Origin: CAIKMD01 sp963729935
GTDB lineage: Bacteria > Pseudomonadota > Alphaproteobacteria > ATCC43930 > CGMCC-115725
Direction of reading: 5' to 3'
DNA: 64,000 nucleotides
Assembly (NCBI GenBank): GCA_963729935.1
Contig: CAVSPW010000004.1
Coordinates: 620,001 to 684,000, forward strand
Positions 28,475 through 36,637 of this stretch are shown piece after piece. Below the pieces are notes generated by a model. It saw nothing but the letters and a program-made list of their open reading frames with translations, had not been told where the DNA came from and searched no databases. Made by a program: the position numbers and the translations under genes. Numbering within the stretch: position 1 is the first letter of the stretch; the number at the start of each line of letters is the position of its first letter.

Positions 28475-29146
28475 TCAGCGCACGAGGCAGCGCGCGAAGA
28501 GGCTCAAGGTCCGATCCAACGCCAGCGCCGCGCTGATCGCGTCATAACCGGCCTCGGGCCGCTGCCAGCAATTGAAGCCGTGATCGGCTTCATAGACATG
28601 CGCCGGAATTTCCGGATGCGCCGCCTTGAATTTCTCGACCGTATCGGGACCGACGATGTGATCGCGCGCCGCGAAATGGATCACCACCGGGCAGCGCGGG
28701 TGATCCTGATATTGTTTGGCGATATCGGTCGGGTAGTAGCATGACGCTGCCTCGACCCCGAGCCGGCACGCCGCGAGCCAGCTTACCGAGCCGCCGAGGC
28801 AATAGCCGACCGTGCCGACGCGCAAGGGCCGGAGCGCCCCGATGGCCGCGGCGACGTCGAGCTCGATCTTCTCCCAATCGAGCCGGACGCGCAGCGTGCG
28901 CGCCTGCTTCATGCCCTCATCCGAATAGGCGAACGCCGCGCCGGGCTGGAGCCGGTCATAGAGCGAGGGCGCGAGGGCGCTGTAACCGCGGCTCGCATAG
29001 TCGTCGCACACTTCGCTGATATAGGAATTGACGCCGAAGATTTCCTGCAGGACCACGACGCCGCCCTTGGCCGCTCCCGCCGCATCCGCGCGGTAGGCAT
29101 CGAGCACATGCCCGTCCGCGGCGGTCAATTTCACCCTGCGTCCCAT
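28475..29146 (-). CDS. dienelactone hydrolase family protein
   Basis: A 223-residue alpha/beta hydrolase from the ATG at 29146. The Cys-Asp-His triad is present: C116 in VGYCLGGS, D162 in FAARDHIVG and H189 in EADHGFNCW. The opening VVVLQEIFGVNSYISEVCDD and DYASRGYSALAPSLYDR are standard for the family. DLH enzymes open lactones in ring-cleavage pathways, but many members act on other esters. It stands alone; the next genes are on the opposite strand. Confidence 0.9.
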   Translation of the reverse strand: MGRRVKLTAADGHVLDAYRADAAGAAKGGVVVLQEIFGVNSYISEVCDDYASRGYSALAPSLYDRLQPGAAFAYSDEGMKQARTLRVRLDWEKIELDVAAAIGALRPLRVGTVGYCLGGSVSWLAACRLGVEAASCYYPTDIAKQYQDHPRCPVVIHFAARDHIVGPDTVEKFKAAHPEIPAHVYEADHGFNCWQRPEAGYDAISAALALDRTLSLFARCLVR

Positions 29147-29338
29147 CGCTTCCTCCGCTGGCGCATCCCGCGCATCGACCTGCGATCGGCGCGGTTCGCC
29201 TTCGAACGATGATAGGCGCGGAGAAGTCCCGGCGTCGAGATCGGCGCGGCCGGCGGAGCCGCGCCCAAGCCTCGCGCCCGCCTGGCGTCGGGCACGCAGC
29301 GCGAACTCTAGGCAGGCCGATCCGCGATACCCATTTTC

Positions 29339-30382
29339 ATGTGCATCATGACCCATCTCTCCCCCATCGTAACCGTCGAAAATCCTTCCGGCCTTGCTTC
29401 CACGGGCCTTGTTTCCGCCGGCGTTGCTTCCGCCGGCGCGCCCGATCGCGAGCTCGCCGCCTTCGATGCCTATTCGCGCGCGGTCATCGGCGCGGTCGAC
29501 CAGGTCGGTCCCGCCGTCCTGCATCTTCAGGTCGAGGCCGAACACGGACGCGGCGGCGCCGGTTCGGGCGTCGTCTTCACGCCCGACGGCTATGTGCTGA
29601 CGAACAGCCATGTGATCGCGGGCGGCAAGCGCATGACCGCGACCTTCGCCGATGGCCGGACGTCGCGCATGACGGTCATCGGCGACGATCCGGACACGGA
29701 CCTCGCCTTGCTGCGGCTCGATAGCGACGCGCAGGTCTCGGCCCGGCTCGGCAGCGCGCGCGGCCTGCGCGTCGGGCAGCTCGTGGTCGCGATCGGCAAT
29801 CCGTTCGGCTTCCAATGCACCGTCACCGCCGGCGTCGTGAGCGCCTTGGGCCGCAGCTTGCGCGCGCGCTCCGGCCGGCTGATCGACAGCGTCATCCAGA
29901 CCGATGCCGCGCTCAACCCCGGCAATTCCGGCGGCCCGCTGGTCAATGCGGCGGGCGAGGTGATCGGCATCAATACCGCGATCATCGCCATGGCGCAGGG
30001 CATCTGCTTTTCGATCTCGGCCGACACAGTCGAATTCGTGGCGAGCCGCCTCATCCGCGACGGGCGCGTGCGGCGTTGCTATATCGGCGTCGCCGGCCAG
30101 AACGTGCCGCTATCGCGCAAGCTGGTCCGCTTCCACGGGCTGGCGCGCGAAAGCGGCGTGCTGGTGCAATCGATGGCGCCCGACGGCGCGGCCCGATCGG
30201 GCGGCCTTCAGACGGGCGACATCATCGTCGAATTCGACAGGCTGCCGATCGAGAATATCGACGCGCTGCATCGTCTCCTGACCGAAGATCGCGTCGGCCA
30301 GCCGATCCCAGTCGCCGTCCTGCGCCGCGGCGAGAAGATCGCGCTCGACCTCACCCCGCGCGAGCTGCGGCCCGCGGCCTAA
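29339..30382 (+). CDS. S1C (HtrA/DegP-like) serine protease with one PDZ domain
   Basis: A 347-residue protein. The catalytic triad is intact: H91 in VLTNSHVIAGG, D121 in DPDTDLALLRL and S197 in ALNPGNSGGPLVN. A single PDZ domain covers about 255-340 (GVLVQSMAPDGAARSGGLQT, GDIIVEFDRLPIENID). Unlike DegP, there is no signal peptide or N-terminal anchor: the first 35 residues are a Ser/Gly/Ala-rich stretch with three similar GLASTG-like repeats. It should therefore be cytoplasmic unless the true start is elsewhere. Confidence 0.9.
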   Translation: MCIMTHLSPIVTVENPSGLASTGLVSAGVASAGAPDRELAAFDAYSRAVIGAVDQVGPAVLHLQVEAEHGRGGAGSGVVFTPDGYVLTNSHVIAGGKRMTATFADGRTSRMTVIGDDPDTDLALLRLDSDAQVSARLGSARGLRVGQLVVAIGNPFGFQCTVTAGVVSALGRSLRARSGRLIDSVIQTDAALNPGNSGGPLVNAAGEVIGINTAIIAMAQGICFSISADTVEFVASRLIRDGRVRRCYIGVAGQNVPLSRKLVRFHGLARESGVLVQSMAPDGAARSGGLQTGDIIVEFDRLPIENIDALHRLLTEDRVGQPIPVAVLRRGEKIALDLTPRELRPAA

Positions 30383-30753
30383 CCGCCGGGCCGGCCGCGC
30401 CGCGCCATCCGGGGGATATCGCCGCCCCCGCCGCGCCCATCCTCGGATCATCGCATTGACCGGAGAATGAGGAGGCGACGGTCATATACCCTTGGAACAC
30501 CGCGCGGCTTGCTCGGCGGCTTGGGTTTGATGACAGCCCATTCAAAATCGCTGGGTTCGTAGCGCGTGATTCGAGGGTCCGGTTTGGGAGCCTCCATCAC
30601 GTGCCGTACGCCACAATCAACCCGCCATGGGTCAGCCGCGCCAGATGTCGACGCCGTGAGTTTGCTTCCGCTTTCGGGGCATAACGGACACCGCCGAACC
30701 TGCCCCCGGTTCAAATTCGACGCGATTGGCCCTGAACGGAATTTGCAACGTTC
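30383..30753. other. gene-poor stretch holding the IS5 remnant
   Basis: Between the protease stop and the LysR stop I see only the IS5 transposase remnant (30448-30597). The remaining bases, about 30598-30753, have lower coding signal on both strands and no recognised feature. Confidence 0.6.
30448..30597 (-). pseudogene. IS5-family transposase, N-terminal remnant
   Basis: The reading frame from the ATG at 30597 gives ITRYEPSDFEWAVIKP and then PSKPRGVPRVYDRR, the classic N-terminus of IS5-family transposases (LTDFEW... NKPRGVPRVDDRR). After DRR the sequence jumps to LLILRSMR and stops, so about 80% of the transposase is missing. No terminal inverted repeat was found. A short relic of an old insertion. 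Confidence 0.8.
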
Positions 30754-31737
30754 TCATGCCGCGTCGTGTTTACGCGATCGGCGTGCTGACGTCCGGTTTT
30801 TTGCGGCACTGCTGTCCGGTTCGGTCGGTCGCGTAATCGGGAAGATCTCGCGGACATACTCGCGAAGCATCTCGCAGTAGGCGACAGCATAGCGTGGCAG
30901 CGGACGCCGTCGGTCCCACAACATGGCGAGCGGCTCGCGCAGCGGTCTGCCACGGTAAGTTATGCGAACAATTCTCAAAACATAACGATCGGCTTGCAGC
31001 TGGGACGGAATGATTGCCATGCCGTGGCCGGCTTCGGCCAATGCCAAGACCGTGTGCGGCGCGCGGCTCGCGAATCGAATGTTCGGCTTGATCCCTGCGA
31101 GCCTGCAGGCGGCATCGAAGGCACGGCGGACCATGAAGTCAGAATCAAGCAGAAGCAGCGGTTGCGTCGCGAGCTTGCCAATCTCGATTGCCGCGCCCCT
31201 GGCGAGGACCAGCGCGGGATGGCTGACCGCGAGCAATTCGACGAATCCGAACGGCAGACTCGCGAAACGGGGGTCGTTCGGCTCGATGGCATGAAGCAAG
31301 TTCTGCGCAAAGTGAATCTCACCACGTTCGAGCATCGCCAGGCTCTCGCGCCCGGCCGCCTCGATGATCTTCACCTCGACATTCGGAAAACGTTGCGCGT
31401 AACGGTGCAGAAAGCGCGATAGCACGCTTTCGATGTGCTGCGGCGAAGCCGCAACTTTCAGCACGCCGGTTTCACCTCTCCGGAGCAGCTGCGCGCGCTC
31501 GCCGACCGCGGTCGCGTAGTTCAAGAGACCGCGACAGTCGCCGAGAAATTGTTCTCCTTCGCTGGTCAGCACGAGACGGCGCCCGACCCGATCGAAAAGT
31601 CTGAAGCCCAGTTCGCGTTCGAGATCTCTGATCTGGCGAGACAACGCCGGTTGGGCAATACGCAACTGCTGCGCCGCCTTCGAGACGGTTCCCAGTTGGG
31701 CGACGGTGACAAAGGTTCGCGCTCGCCGCAGGTCCAT
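30754..31737 (-). CDS. LysR family transcriptional regulator
   Basis: A 327-residue regulator. The N-terminal winged helix-turn-helix is textbook: FVTVAQLGTVSKAAQQLRIA, QPALSRQIRDLERELGFRLF, DRVGRRLVLTSEG. The C-terminal periplasmic-binding-like domain begins near LKVAASPQHIESVL. It is divergent from the ModA-like gene at 31928 (about 190 bases between starts), the usual arrangement for a LysR gene and its target. The C-terminal 20 residues are basic and probably disordered. Confidence 0.93.
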   Translation of the reverse strand: MDLRRARTFVTVAQLGTVSKAAQQLRIAQPALSRQIRDLERELGFRLFDRVGRRLVLTSEGEQFLGDCRGLLNYATAVGERAQLLRRGETGVLKVAASPQHIESVLSRFLHRYAQRFPNVEVKIIEAAGRESLAMLERGEIHFAQNLLHAIEPNDPRFASLPFGFVELLAVSHPALVLARGAAIEIGKLATQPLLLLDSDFMVRRAFDAACRLAGIKPNIRFASRAPHTVLALAEAGHGMAIIPSQLQADRYVLRIVRITYRGRPLREPLAMLWDRRRPLPRYAVAYCEMLREYVREIFPITRPTEPDSSAAKNRTSARRSRKHDAA

Positions 31738-31927
31738 GGCGTTTCCTTATGCCGGATCGGCATGAATAACCAGAGGAATTATATATTGGACGTTGCGGAC
31801 CTTATCGACCGAAAGTGCTCGCCACGTTGACGATGGAGTCCGGGCATTGCAGCCTGCGAGGGGAACCACCATAAAACGACGCAATACCGCGGCCTTGTCA
31901 CTTCGACCGGCGCGGGACTCAAGGCGA

Positions 31928-32665
31928 GTGATCCGAAGCACGCTTTTGGCGGGCGCGCTCTGCGCGTTCGCCGCGACAGCTCGCGGGGCAGAGATCAAGG
32001 TCATGAGCGACAGTCCGCTCGAACCTGCCTTGACGAAGGTCGTCGATCTTTATCGTCGGGAGACACGCAATCAGGTCAGTTTGGTGTTCGACCCGTCGCC
32101 CGCGGTAAAGAAAAGAATTGAAGACGGTGAAGCGGCCGATATCGTCATTGTGCAGCCGGACTTCGTCGACGAACTTGCGAAATCGGGCAAGGTGAGCGCC
32201 GGGATTAGACCGATCATCGGTCATGTTGGCGTCGGCCTCGGCAACCGCAAGGATAGTCCCGCGCACGACATTTCGACGCCGGAAACATTCAGGAATACCC
32301 TGCTTGGCGCGGATATGCTCGTCTTCAACAATGTCGCATCGGGAAATGCCTTCGAGAAAGTCCTTCAGCGGCTGGGAATTGCCGAAACGCTCAAGCCCAA
32401 AATCTTGCGCACCTCGCCACTTGGCGTCTTTGAACCCGTGTTGAAAGGCAAAGGAAACGATATGGCGGCGGGCACGATACCGCTCATCGCGACGACGCCC
32501 GGCATCAAGCTGCTTGGTCCGCTGCCCGGTGATTTCCAAAGCTATCTCACCTACACCGCCGTGCTCATGACCAAGAGTTCACAACGCGAGGCGGCGGAAG
32601 GCCTCATCACGTTCTTGGTGTCAACGAAGGCAAAGAGCACCTTCGCGGCGAACGGCGTTAATTGA
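31928..32665 (+). CDS. ModA-like molybdate/anion-binding protein
   Basis: 245 residues from a GTG at 31928, chosen because it places a good signal peptide (MIRSTLLAGALCAFAATARG) at the N-terminus. The mature part has EIKVMSDSPLEPALTKVVDL, LVFDPSPAVKKRIEDGEAAD and IVIVQPDFVDELAKSGKV, the pattern of ModA-type extracellular proteins. There is no modBC beside it. Orphan ModA-like proteins of this type often bind other anions or organic acids; the divergent LysR gene points to a catabolic signal. Confidence 0.82.
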   Translation: MIRSTLLAGALCAFAATARGAEIKVMSDSPLEPALTKVVDLYRRETRNQVSLVFDPSPAVKKRIEDGEAADIVIVQPDFVDELAKSGKVSAGIRPIIGHVGVGLGNRKDSPAHDISTPETFRNTLLGADMLVFNNVASGNAFEKVLQRLGIAETLKPKILRTSPLGVFEPVLKGKGNDMAAGTIPLIATTPGIKLLGPLPGDFQSYLTYTAVLMTKSSQREAAEGLITFLVSTKAKSTFAANGVN

Positions 32666-32809
32666 ATTAATTCCGTTCAGCGCTAGGCCGGGAGATCGTC
32701 AGCTCCTGGCACTTCGCGACGGACCGCCTTATGACGACCCAGCGTCGTTTCGGGCCCGAAGCGGACTCTCTCAAGCGGTGGACCGTGGGCACAGGGACGA
32801 GTTCATGGC

Positions 32810-33490
32810 TTAGGCCGAGCGATCGAGTTCAGCGTTGCCGGCAAAGCCGTTTTCGACCGCCCAGATCGCGGCCTGCGTCCGGTTCGAGGCGCGGGTTTTG
32901 CGCAGTATCCGCTTGAGGTGAACCTTCACGGTTGATTCGGCGATCGCGAGATTGGCCGCGATGATCTTGTTCGGATAGCCGGTGACCAGGCAGCGCAGGA
33001 TATCGATCTCGCGCTCCGACAGATTTCCGGCATTGAGTCTTGCCGCGCTCATGCGGCGCTCGCCGAGCTTGTTGACGAGGCCGGCCATTTGCAACGCCAA
33101 GGCGGAGGGAAACACCTTCTCGCCCGCGGCGACGAGCCGCAAGGTTCCCTGCAAGGCATCGCTCGAAATGTCCTTCAGCAAATAGCCGCAGGCACCGGCG
33201 GCAAAGCACGCGCCGAGCAGCGCGATGTCGAGTTCCTGGGCGAGGAACACGACCTTGCACTGCGGCGCCCGAGCCTCGATCTCCCGCATGATCTGGCGGA
33301 CATCGCCGGCGCCCAGCGAGAGATCGACGAGGATCACATCGGGCGAGCTCTGCGCCTCGCCCGATCGCTCGAATTCGGCGATGCCGGCCGCCTCCTCCAC
33401 GCTCTCGAATCCCATGGCGCGCAGGAGGCTGACGAGCCCGGCACGGGACAGGGTGCTTGGATCGATCACGCTGAGCTTTATCGGCGTCAT
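32810..33490 (-). CDS. NarL/FixJ-type response regulator
   Basis: 226 residues from the ATG at 33490. The N-terminal receiver has the phospho-acceptor D56 in DVILVDLSLGAGD and the conserved Lys in YLLKDISSDAL; the acidic pocket shows only one Asp (SVIDPS). The C-terminal LuxR helix-turn-helix is LSEREIDILRCLVTGYPNKI, then IAESTVKVHLKRILRKTR. No kinase gene is adjacent. It flanks the left side of the C39 peptidase cluster and is divergent from it, 486 bases away, so it may regulate the cluster. Confidence 0.9.
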   Translation of the reverse strand: MTPIKLSVIDPSTLSRAGLVSLLRAMGFESVEEAAGIAEFERSGEAQSSPDVILVDLSLGAGDVRQIMREIEARAPQCKVVFLAQELDIALLGACFAAGACGYLLKDISSDALQGTLRLVAAGEKVFPSALALQMAGLVNKLGERRMSAARLNAGNLSEREIDILRCLVTGYPNKIIAANLAIAESTVKVHLKRILRKTRASNRTQAAIWAVENGFAGNAELDRSA

Positions 33491-33976
33491 GGTCTTTGCT
33501 CCGGAACCCACACGGCTTCACGCCCTTGGCGACCCCAAGCCTCGGCTCACGACGCCGGGGCGTCGGCTCCTGCGCCATGAGGGGCGGCGCATCCGGGGCA
33601 CATCGCGGTCGCCTCCTCCGCCGCCGCGTTGCGTCGCAGCGGCGGACCCAGAACATCCGGCGCGCGAGCGACGGTGTCCGTCCCTTATTTTTGCCGAGCG
33701 AGTCTACGCGCCGGTGCGATCTTTCGGTATTTCGGAATCTACCTAATTGCCGCGCCATGCCGAGGGCCGGGGCGTCGCCCGGCGCATGTGCGCGACAGGC
33801 GAAGCTTGCGCTGTTCCGTTTCCCCGAGGCGCCATCCTTCGAAAGAGTTACGCCCCTGTCTCAAGGGTCATCCAGCCCGAGCGAATGGAAGGCGGCCCCA
33901 TGCTTTTGCCCCCGTGGCATCGCGGCGCATCGGGCCGATGATTGCACCCATGGTCGAACCGGAGAAGGGGCCGCCG
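33491..33976. other. long leader/intergenic region ahead of the C39 peptidase cluster
   Basis: 486 bases between the divergent response regulator and the first small secreted-protein gene. I see no convincing gene on either strand. The stretch around 33685-33760 (TTATTTTTGCCGAG, then TTTCGGTATTTCGGAATCTA) is AT-richer than the rest and is the likeliest promoter area for both directions. Long untranslated leaders and divergent control would both fit. Confidence 0.4.
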
Positions 33977-34465
33977 ATGCGCCGCTTTTTTCTGGCGCTC
34001 CTCGTTTTGGCGGCCGGGCTTCCGGCCCGCGCCGCCCACAGCGATCCGGCATGGCCGGCAGCCGCGCATGATGCGCCGCCCCGCCTCGTGAGCGAAGGCG
34101 AGATGGATCAAGTCACGGCGGGAGGCATTGCGCTTCGGCTCGATCTCGCCAGCGCGGCGACCGGCACAGCCCCTTTTACAAGGACGCAAGGCGAGACGCG
34201 GATCGAACGCGCGACGATGCTCAAAATCGGCCTGATCCCGGGCGCGCCGCCGCAAGCGCAAGCGCGCCTCCTTGGCGAACAAGCGGCGGAGATCGCGATC
34301 GGCTCGGGGCGCGCCGACGCATCCGGCGACGCCAGCGCGCGCTGCTCGGCGAGCGCCGGCGCGCTGGGCGACATCGCGTTCATCCACAGCCTGGCCAGCG
34401 CGGCCACGACACCGAACTCGGCCACCTGCCTGTGTTCGGTCTTCGCGATTGCGCCCGTCAAATGA
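33977..34465 (+). CDS. secreted MDxVTAG-motif protein 1 (candidate C39 peptidase substrate)
   Basis: A 162-residue protein with a Sec signal peptide (MRRFFLALLVLAAGLPARAA). Residues 37-50 read LVSEGEMDQVTAGG. Counted back from the first Gly, Met is at -7, Val at -4 and a hydrophobic residue at -12, which is the spacing of double-glycine leaders. The rest is small-residue rich and ends in a Cys-containing tail (residue R-C-S-A and a CLC pair in SATCLCSVF), unlike its three paralogues. GGAGAAGGGG precedes the ATG. Its stop overlaps the start of the C39 peptidase gene by ATGA, so the two are translated together. No known family name; a minor or nucleating component is possible. Confidence 0.8.
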   Translation: MRRFFLALLVLAAGLPARAAHSDPAWPAAAHDAPPRLVSEGEMDQVTAGGIALRLDLASAATGTAPFTRTQGETRIERATMLKIGLIPGAPPQAQARLLGEQAAEIAIGSGRADASGDASARCSASAGALGDIAFIHSLASAATTPNSATCLCSVFAIAPVK

Positions 34466-35181
34466 GCAAGCGCGTCTTTCCGATCCCGCGCGCCGACGCC
34501 GTGCAGCCCCGCATCGGGAAGCCGTGGCGTCCCCTGACCGCGGCAGTGGCCGCGCTGCTTGCCCTGGCCTGGCCCGGGATCGCGCTCCCGCAGGGCAGCG
34601 ACCAGGTGCCGGTCAAATCGCTGCTCGAAATGCGACGCGACGGGGCGGTTGTGCAAAAATGGGATTTGAGTTGCGGCGCCGCGGCACTCGCCACCTTGCT
34701 CAACTTTCAATATGACGACACCGTGACGGAAAGAGAGGTCGCGACCGGCCTCATTCGGCGCCAGGAATATATCGACAATCCCGATCTCGTGCGCCGCCGC
34801 CAAGGCTTCTCGCTCCTCGACATGAAGCGCTTTGTCGAAGCGCGCGGCTATATCGGCATCGGCTACGGCAAGCTCGAGATCGCCGAGCTGGCGGCCCTCG
34901 CGCCGATCATCGTGGCGATCGGTCCCGTGGGCTACAACCATTTCGTCGTCTTTCGCGGCATCGAGGACGGCAGCGTGCTCCTCGCCGATCCGGCCTTCGG
35001 CAACCGCACCATGACGCTCGCGAAATTCGAGCGCGTCTGGATCGATTTTCCGGGTTTCGGCCGGATCGGCTTCATCGTCACGCGCGACGGCAAGCCGGGC
35101 CGGCCCAACCGGCTCGCGCCGCGCGCCGATCAATTCGTCGCGCCTTCGGCCGCCGCGTTGCGCCAAGTGCTGCCCTTCTGA
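34462..35181 (+). CDS. periplasmic stand-alone C39 family peptidase (FapD-like)
   Basis: 239 residues from the ATG at 34462, inside the preceding stop. A hydrophobic segment (LTAAVAALLALAWPGIALPQ, residues 25-44) is a signal peptide or anchor. The papain-like C39 core follows: Q65 in VVQKWDLSCGAAALATLL provides the oxyanion hole, C71 is the nucleophile, H160 lies in VGYNHFVVFRG and D176 in LLADPAFGNRTM. There is no ABC transporter membrane or ATPase domain, unlike bacteriocin exporters. A lone periplasmic C39 peptidase beside an outer-membrane barrel is the FapD/FapF arrangement of Pseudomonas functional amyloid. I infer it processes the MDxVTAG proteins. Confidence 0.9.
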   Translation: MSKRVFPIPRADAVQPRIGKPWRPLTAAVAALLALAWPGIALPQGSDQVPVKSLLEMRRDGAVVQKWDLSCGAAALATLLNFQYDDTVTEREVATGLIRRQEYIDNPDLVRRRQGFSLLDMKRFVEARGYIGIGYGKLEIAELAALAPIIVAIGPVGYNHFVVFRGIEDGSVLLADPAFGNRTMTLAKFERVWIDFPGFGRIGFIVTRDGKPGRPNRLAPRADQFVAPSAAALRQVLPF

Positions 35182-35194
35182 GAGCGGGCGCAGC

Positions 35195-36409
35195 ATGGCA
35201 CGAGAACAGCGGCGCGAGCGCTTGATACCGACCCGGGTGACGCGGCTCAAAAACATCGGCCGCGCCGCGCTCGCGAGCCTCGCCATCGCCGCGGCCGTGG
35301 CGCCATCCGGCTCCACCGCGCGCGCCGATGACGCGGCCGCGTCGACGATCGCGGCGTTGCGCGAGCGGCTCGACGAACGCGACGCCGCGATCCGGGACCT
35401 CATGCGAAGGGTCGCCGAACTCGAACACCGCAAGCCGGCGGCGAAGAAAGTCGCCAAAATCGTGTTGCCCCTGCCCGAGCCGCCGCCGCCCAAGCCCGCG
35501 CCGCCAAACCAACAAGCGCCCGCGGCTTCTTCTGCCAAGCCGGGCAATTTCGATGTCGATGAAGAAGCGGCCGAACGCGCGCTCGAACGGGCGCTCATTC
35601 AATCGGGCGCCTTGCTTCTGAGCACCGGCACGATCGAATTTGTGCCGAGCCTCGCCTATGTGCGGCGCGAAAGTGCCACGCCGGGGCAGCTCGTCTTTCC
35701 GTCCGGCGGCGGCGTCATGGTGAGCGACAATCAATATCGGCAGAACCAGATCGAGGCGTCTATCCTCGCGCGGGCGGGTCTTCCCTGGGACATGCAGATC
35801 GAGCTCGGCCTGCCCTACGATTACAAGAGCGTCTCCGAGGTGACGACGGTCGGCAATGCCGGCCTCAGCCAACAGACGTCGCGCGCCTTCGGCTTCGGCG
35901 ATCCCAGCGTCACCTTGAGCAAGCAATTCGTCAAGGAAGGCGAGTGGCTGCCGAACCTTATCGCGAGCCTCGGTTGGGACACGGATTTCGGACAGACCAA
36001 GAAGGGGATCGCGCTCGGCACCGGCTTCAACGAGATCAAGGCCGGCATCACCGCGAGCAAGCGCCAGGATCCGCTCGTCTTCACCGCGGGCATCGGCTAC
36101 ACCACGTCGTTCGAAAAGCACGGCATTCAACCCGGCGATCAATACACCGCGACGGGCGGGATGTTCCTGGCGGTGAGCCCGGAGACCTCGCTGCTCTTCA
36201 TGCCGATGGCGACCTATGCCGGCGATACGACCTTCAACGGCGTGACCGTGCCCGGCTCCGATCAGCTCGCTGCGGCGCTCGAACTCGGGCTCGTGACCGT
36301 TCTCGCGCCGCGCCTTCTGCTCGATCTGCGATTGGACATCGGCCTCACCCGTGACGCGCCCAAATTCGGGATGAAAGTCTCGTTCCCGTTCCAATGGACC
36401 TATAAATAG
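35195..36409 (+). CDS. outer-membrane beta-barrel with N-terminal coiled coil (FapF-like)
   Basis: A 404-residue protein. After a signal peptide ending near STARAD, residues 47-78 form a heptad coiled coil (IAALRERLDERDAAIRDLMR, then RVAELEHRK), as in the trimerising domain of FapF. A Pro-rich linker (LPLPEPPPPKPAPP) follows. From about 145 the sequence alternates polar and hydrophobic residues (IEFVPSLAYVRRES, QIELGLPYDYKSVS, PLVFTAGIGYTTSF, PKFGMKVSFPFQWTYK) and ends in an aromatic-rich strand, typical of outer-membrane barrels. It starts 13 bases after the C39 peptidase gene. I infer it is the export pore for the processed small proteins; homology to FapF needs a profile search. Confidence 0.78.
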   Translation: MAREQRRERLIPTRVTRLKNIGRAALASLAIAAAVAPSGSTARADDAAASTIAALRERLDERDAAIRDLMRRVAELEHRKPAAKKVAKIVLPLPEPPPPKPAPPNQQAPAASSAKPGNFDVDEEAAERALERALIQSGALLLSTGTIEFVPSLAYVRRESATPGQLVFPSGGGVMVSDNQYRQNQIEASILARAGLPWDMQIELGLPYDYKSVSEVTTVGNAGLSQQTSRAFGFGDPSVTLSKQFVKEGEWLPNLIASLGWDTDFGQTKKGIALGTGFNEIKAGITASKRQDPLVFTAGIGYTTSFEKHGIQPGDQYTATGGMFLAVSPETSLLFMPMATYAGDTTFNGVTVPGSDQLAAALELGLVTVLAPRLLLDLRLDIGLTRDAPKFGMKVSFPFQWTYK

Positions 36410-36637
36410 CGATCGGATCCGGCGATCGCTTGAGACCGCATCATCCGGATAGGAGCCTTCGCCGCGCTCTTTGAGGCAACGCCCGCGCTTCGCGGATCGG
36501 CAGCGTAATCCCTATGAGGGCTTGTGTCCGGGGCACGGTGTCGCCGACACTTCATCTTCCGCACAGCACCTCGGTGACGGCGACAATCGATCGCCGCGCC
36601 TTGCGGGATAGCAGCAACCGACCGGAGCGGCGGGTGA

